Origin: Struthidea cinerea
Taxonomy: Eukaryota; Chordata; Aves; Passeriformes; Corcoracidae
DNA length: 64,000 bases
Direction: 5' to 3'
Assembly (NCBI GenBank): GCA_013397865.1
Contig: VZTI01003778.1
Coordinates: forward strand, 311,160-375,159
The notes below the pieces were generated by a model that had not been told where the DNA came from, searched no databases, and worked only from the letters and a program-made list of their open reading frames with translations. The position numbers and the translations under genes were made by a program. Positions 62,001 to 64,000 of this stretch are shown here, one piece after another. Numbering within the stretch: the first letter of the stretch is position 1; every line of letters starts with the position of its first letter.

Positions 62001-64000
62001 TACAGCAAGGCTGGTGCTCTGCATATCACCTCTAAAATCAAGTGTGCCTGGATAAAAGAACTCACAGCTTTTGTAGTCAAATATTGAGTTCCCCAGGAGA
62101 TCTCTGTGAGGAGAGCACGCCTCCTGCACCTTCCTTTAAGTCAATAGTAGCAATACATTATCAGATTGCCTGTTTTCCCAGATACATTAAATCTAGTCTG
62201 ACAAAGGTGAAAATGTGAGCTGTTTGCAGCCTGACACAGAATCAGCAAAATCCTGGGCCCTTCAAAAGTATCAGCTTTGATTTTAAATCGTGTCATACTT
62301 CAGGAGAGAGGATATGCAGTCACCTAACCTGGTGGGCTCCTTCAGTGACAGCTTTATTTCAGCCTTCAGGCAGCATGAGCTTGGGAAAAATCAGTGCAGA
62401 ACCCCAATCTTGCTGAGCCGTATTCACATGAAACCACCACATCAACAGGATCTCCAGACTTTAAAAGGAGTTTAGTGCAAGATACATCTCGCCCTAATCT
62501 TGCTTTTACACGAATGGCATAAATTGTCCCACCTTCTGGAGGTGTCAACCTCCCCCACCCTAGTTATTGAGGGAGAAGTTTCTATTCCAGTATGCACTCA
62601 TATATTAAATAACTAAAACTTGACCATCCAAATTCCACCAAAAGAGCTTGTAGGAAAGACAGGGCCTGTTTGAAGTGTAAACTACAAGTATTCAAAGAAA
62701 AAACATTATCAAGATTTGTTTGCCTTCAAACTGGCTGACCTACACGGTGTGCAAGTGTTTCGTGCCACAGTAACACCACCAGTAACAACCAGCAGCGTGG
62801 TGAGACTTTGTAATACAGCTGAGCACAAGCGTCTAAGCTGCATGGAACTGCAATGGGGAAAGAGGGAGACTTGGATCCTAAAAATAGGATAAATAATGCT
62901 GGGAGGTGAGTTTCCCAACCCTTCACTTTTTGGAGAGAGCTGAAGAGCATAAAAAAACGAAGGGGTAATAAGGCAAAACAGGGAAGAAGAACATCGTGAA
63001 CTTCTCTTCCAGCTTCCCTTCTGGAAGAGCTCTTGTATCTGGTCTCAAGGACTTCAGCCATTGAAAGCACCAAGAGCTTCACCAGTGTTAGCTACACAGC
63101 ATCAGCCTCATTCACACTCATGGCTAATTTAGAGTAAGATTGTTAAAGACTAATTGTTTGAATAAGTAGTGTTAATGACTGATAGTGATTAAGAGCTAAC
63201 CATTGGCAGTGTGCATTTGCTAATGAGTGTCAATCTAGAAAAGTGCTGTTTTGAAGTTTGAAACCCACTTGATTTATCAGATGTTTAAACACTCCAACCA
63301 CAGCAGTTGCTAATTCCCTCAATGAAATACTTATATGATGCATGGACATTCATTTGTAATAAGTTGTTACATTCCAAATGACCATCGGAAAATTCCGTAC
63401 ACAAACCCATTGAAATTTAGGATGAATTTCAAGCCCAAACCTCTCTGCATCCCATTCAAACACATCAAAACTGAGCATTACTGCTGCATCAGCAAGCCTG
63501 GCAACCTTCAGATTTTGTGATAATTTGGTGCATGGATTAAAAATCCAGTTGGATTCCCTCTGCCTAAAGACACAGCCTTAGGACCAGAATTTCTTCCATC
63601 AGCTTTAGAAGCCAAGGTTTTTGATGAAGAGCACAGAGGGAGAGTGCTACCTCAGCAAGTGTGACTCTAGTGCTGGGTAATTCACTGTGGAGGCACCTAA
63701 TTCAGTTTTGCAGCACAGGGAACCTACATCTGACCATCCTGTGCTAAAGCAAAGGTTTTCTAACAAAGAACAAACGCAATCAAAATGACATTATCCCAGC
63801 TGTATAATGACTGTCATGGTACAACGGCTGCTGTGCATTCTTCTGACACAGAATGGGAACGGGCTCATAAGAATCTCCACCAAGAGGATTGGATACCAGT
63901 AAAAAAAAAGGTGTAATAGAAAAAAAAAATCCGGATGCTAAAGCCAGATAATATCTATTATATAATATTATAACATTCATTATATAAATATCTATTTATA
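59098..64000. other. Unique non-coding sequence, AT-only end
   Basis: Nothing recognised. The last 60 bases (about 63940-64000) are almost entirely A and T with palindromic TATA-type words. A 'actctgcactggctgcca' word near 61150 recalls a peptide common in LINE reverse transcriptases (LHWLP), but neighbouring sequence does not continue the match. Confidence 0.5.

Overview
This window looks like bird nuclear DNA (avian, species not determinable) from a long intron or an intergenic, gene-poor region. The evidence is the repeat content. The only well-preserved interspersed repeats are CR1 LINE copies: a 3' fragment of nearly 0.9 kb on + at about 6850-7734 and a short 3' stub on - at about 19469-19540. 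The rest are old relics shared across amniotes: L3-like CR1 remnants at about 58195-59097 (+) and 35229-35375 (-), and MIR/CORE-SINE-like fragments near 4043, 16290, 47228 and 49960. There is no Alu, L1 or other mammalian repeat, and no bacterial gene organisation, operon or ribosome-binding-site pattern. The very low repeat load fits a bird better than a turtle or crocodile.

I find no confirmed protein-coding gene, rRNA, tRNA or CRISPR array. The longest open frames (about 100-150 codons) have no recognisable domains, often overlap open frames on the other strand, and are about what chance allows in 64 kb. A few short segments do combine a good 3' splice site, a good 5' splice site and an open frame: 29144-29252, 39572-39752, 48692-48789 and 53682-53809. 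A further one at 5860-6008 looks non-coding. They are listed as candidate exons at low confidence because decoy exons are common in large introns. Three of them (29144, 48692, 53682) happen to be phase-compatible in order on the + strand.

Layout: 1-6.8 kb is unique sequence with one MIR relic and one candidate exon. 6.85-7.73 kb is the main CR1 insertion. At 9.4-9.7 kb lies an isolated CpG-dense block in CpG-poor surroundings. 10-29 kb is mostly AT-rich unique sequence with one CR1 stub, one MIR relic and a POU/homeodomain-type motif cluster near 16.55 kb. At 29.9-30.3 kb is a second GC/CpG-rich block, which ends in an exact PBX-MEIS composite site. 31-58 kb is unique DNA with scattered candidate exons, relic repeats and simple repeats, including a (TAA)n tract enclosed by a 9-bp inverted repeat at 53.46-53.51 kb. 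58.2-59.1 kb is the large ancient CR1. 59.1-64 kb shows nothing recognisable.

The window is best read as regulatory or intronic landscape. The items most worth checking are the CpG-dense block at 9.4 kb, the PBX-MEIS block at 30.2 kb, the set of candidate exons, and the apparent excess of perfect octamer (POU) sites. I did not find a new biological system.
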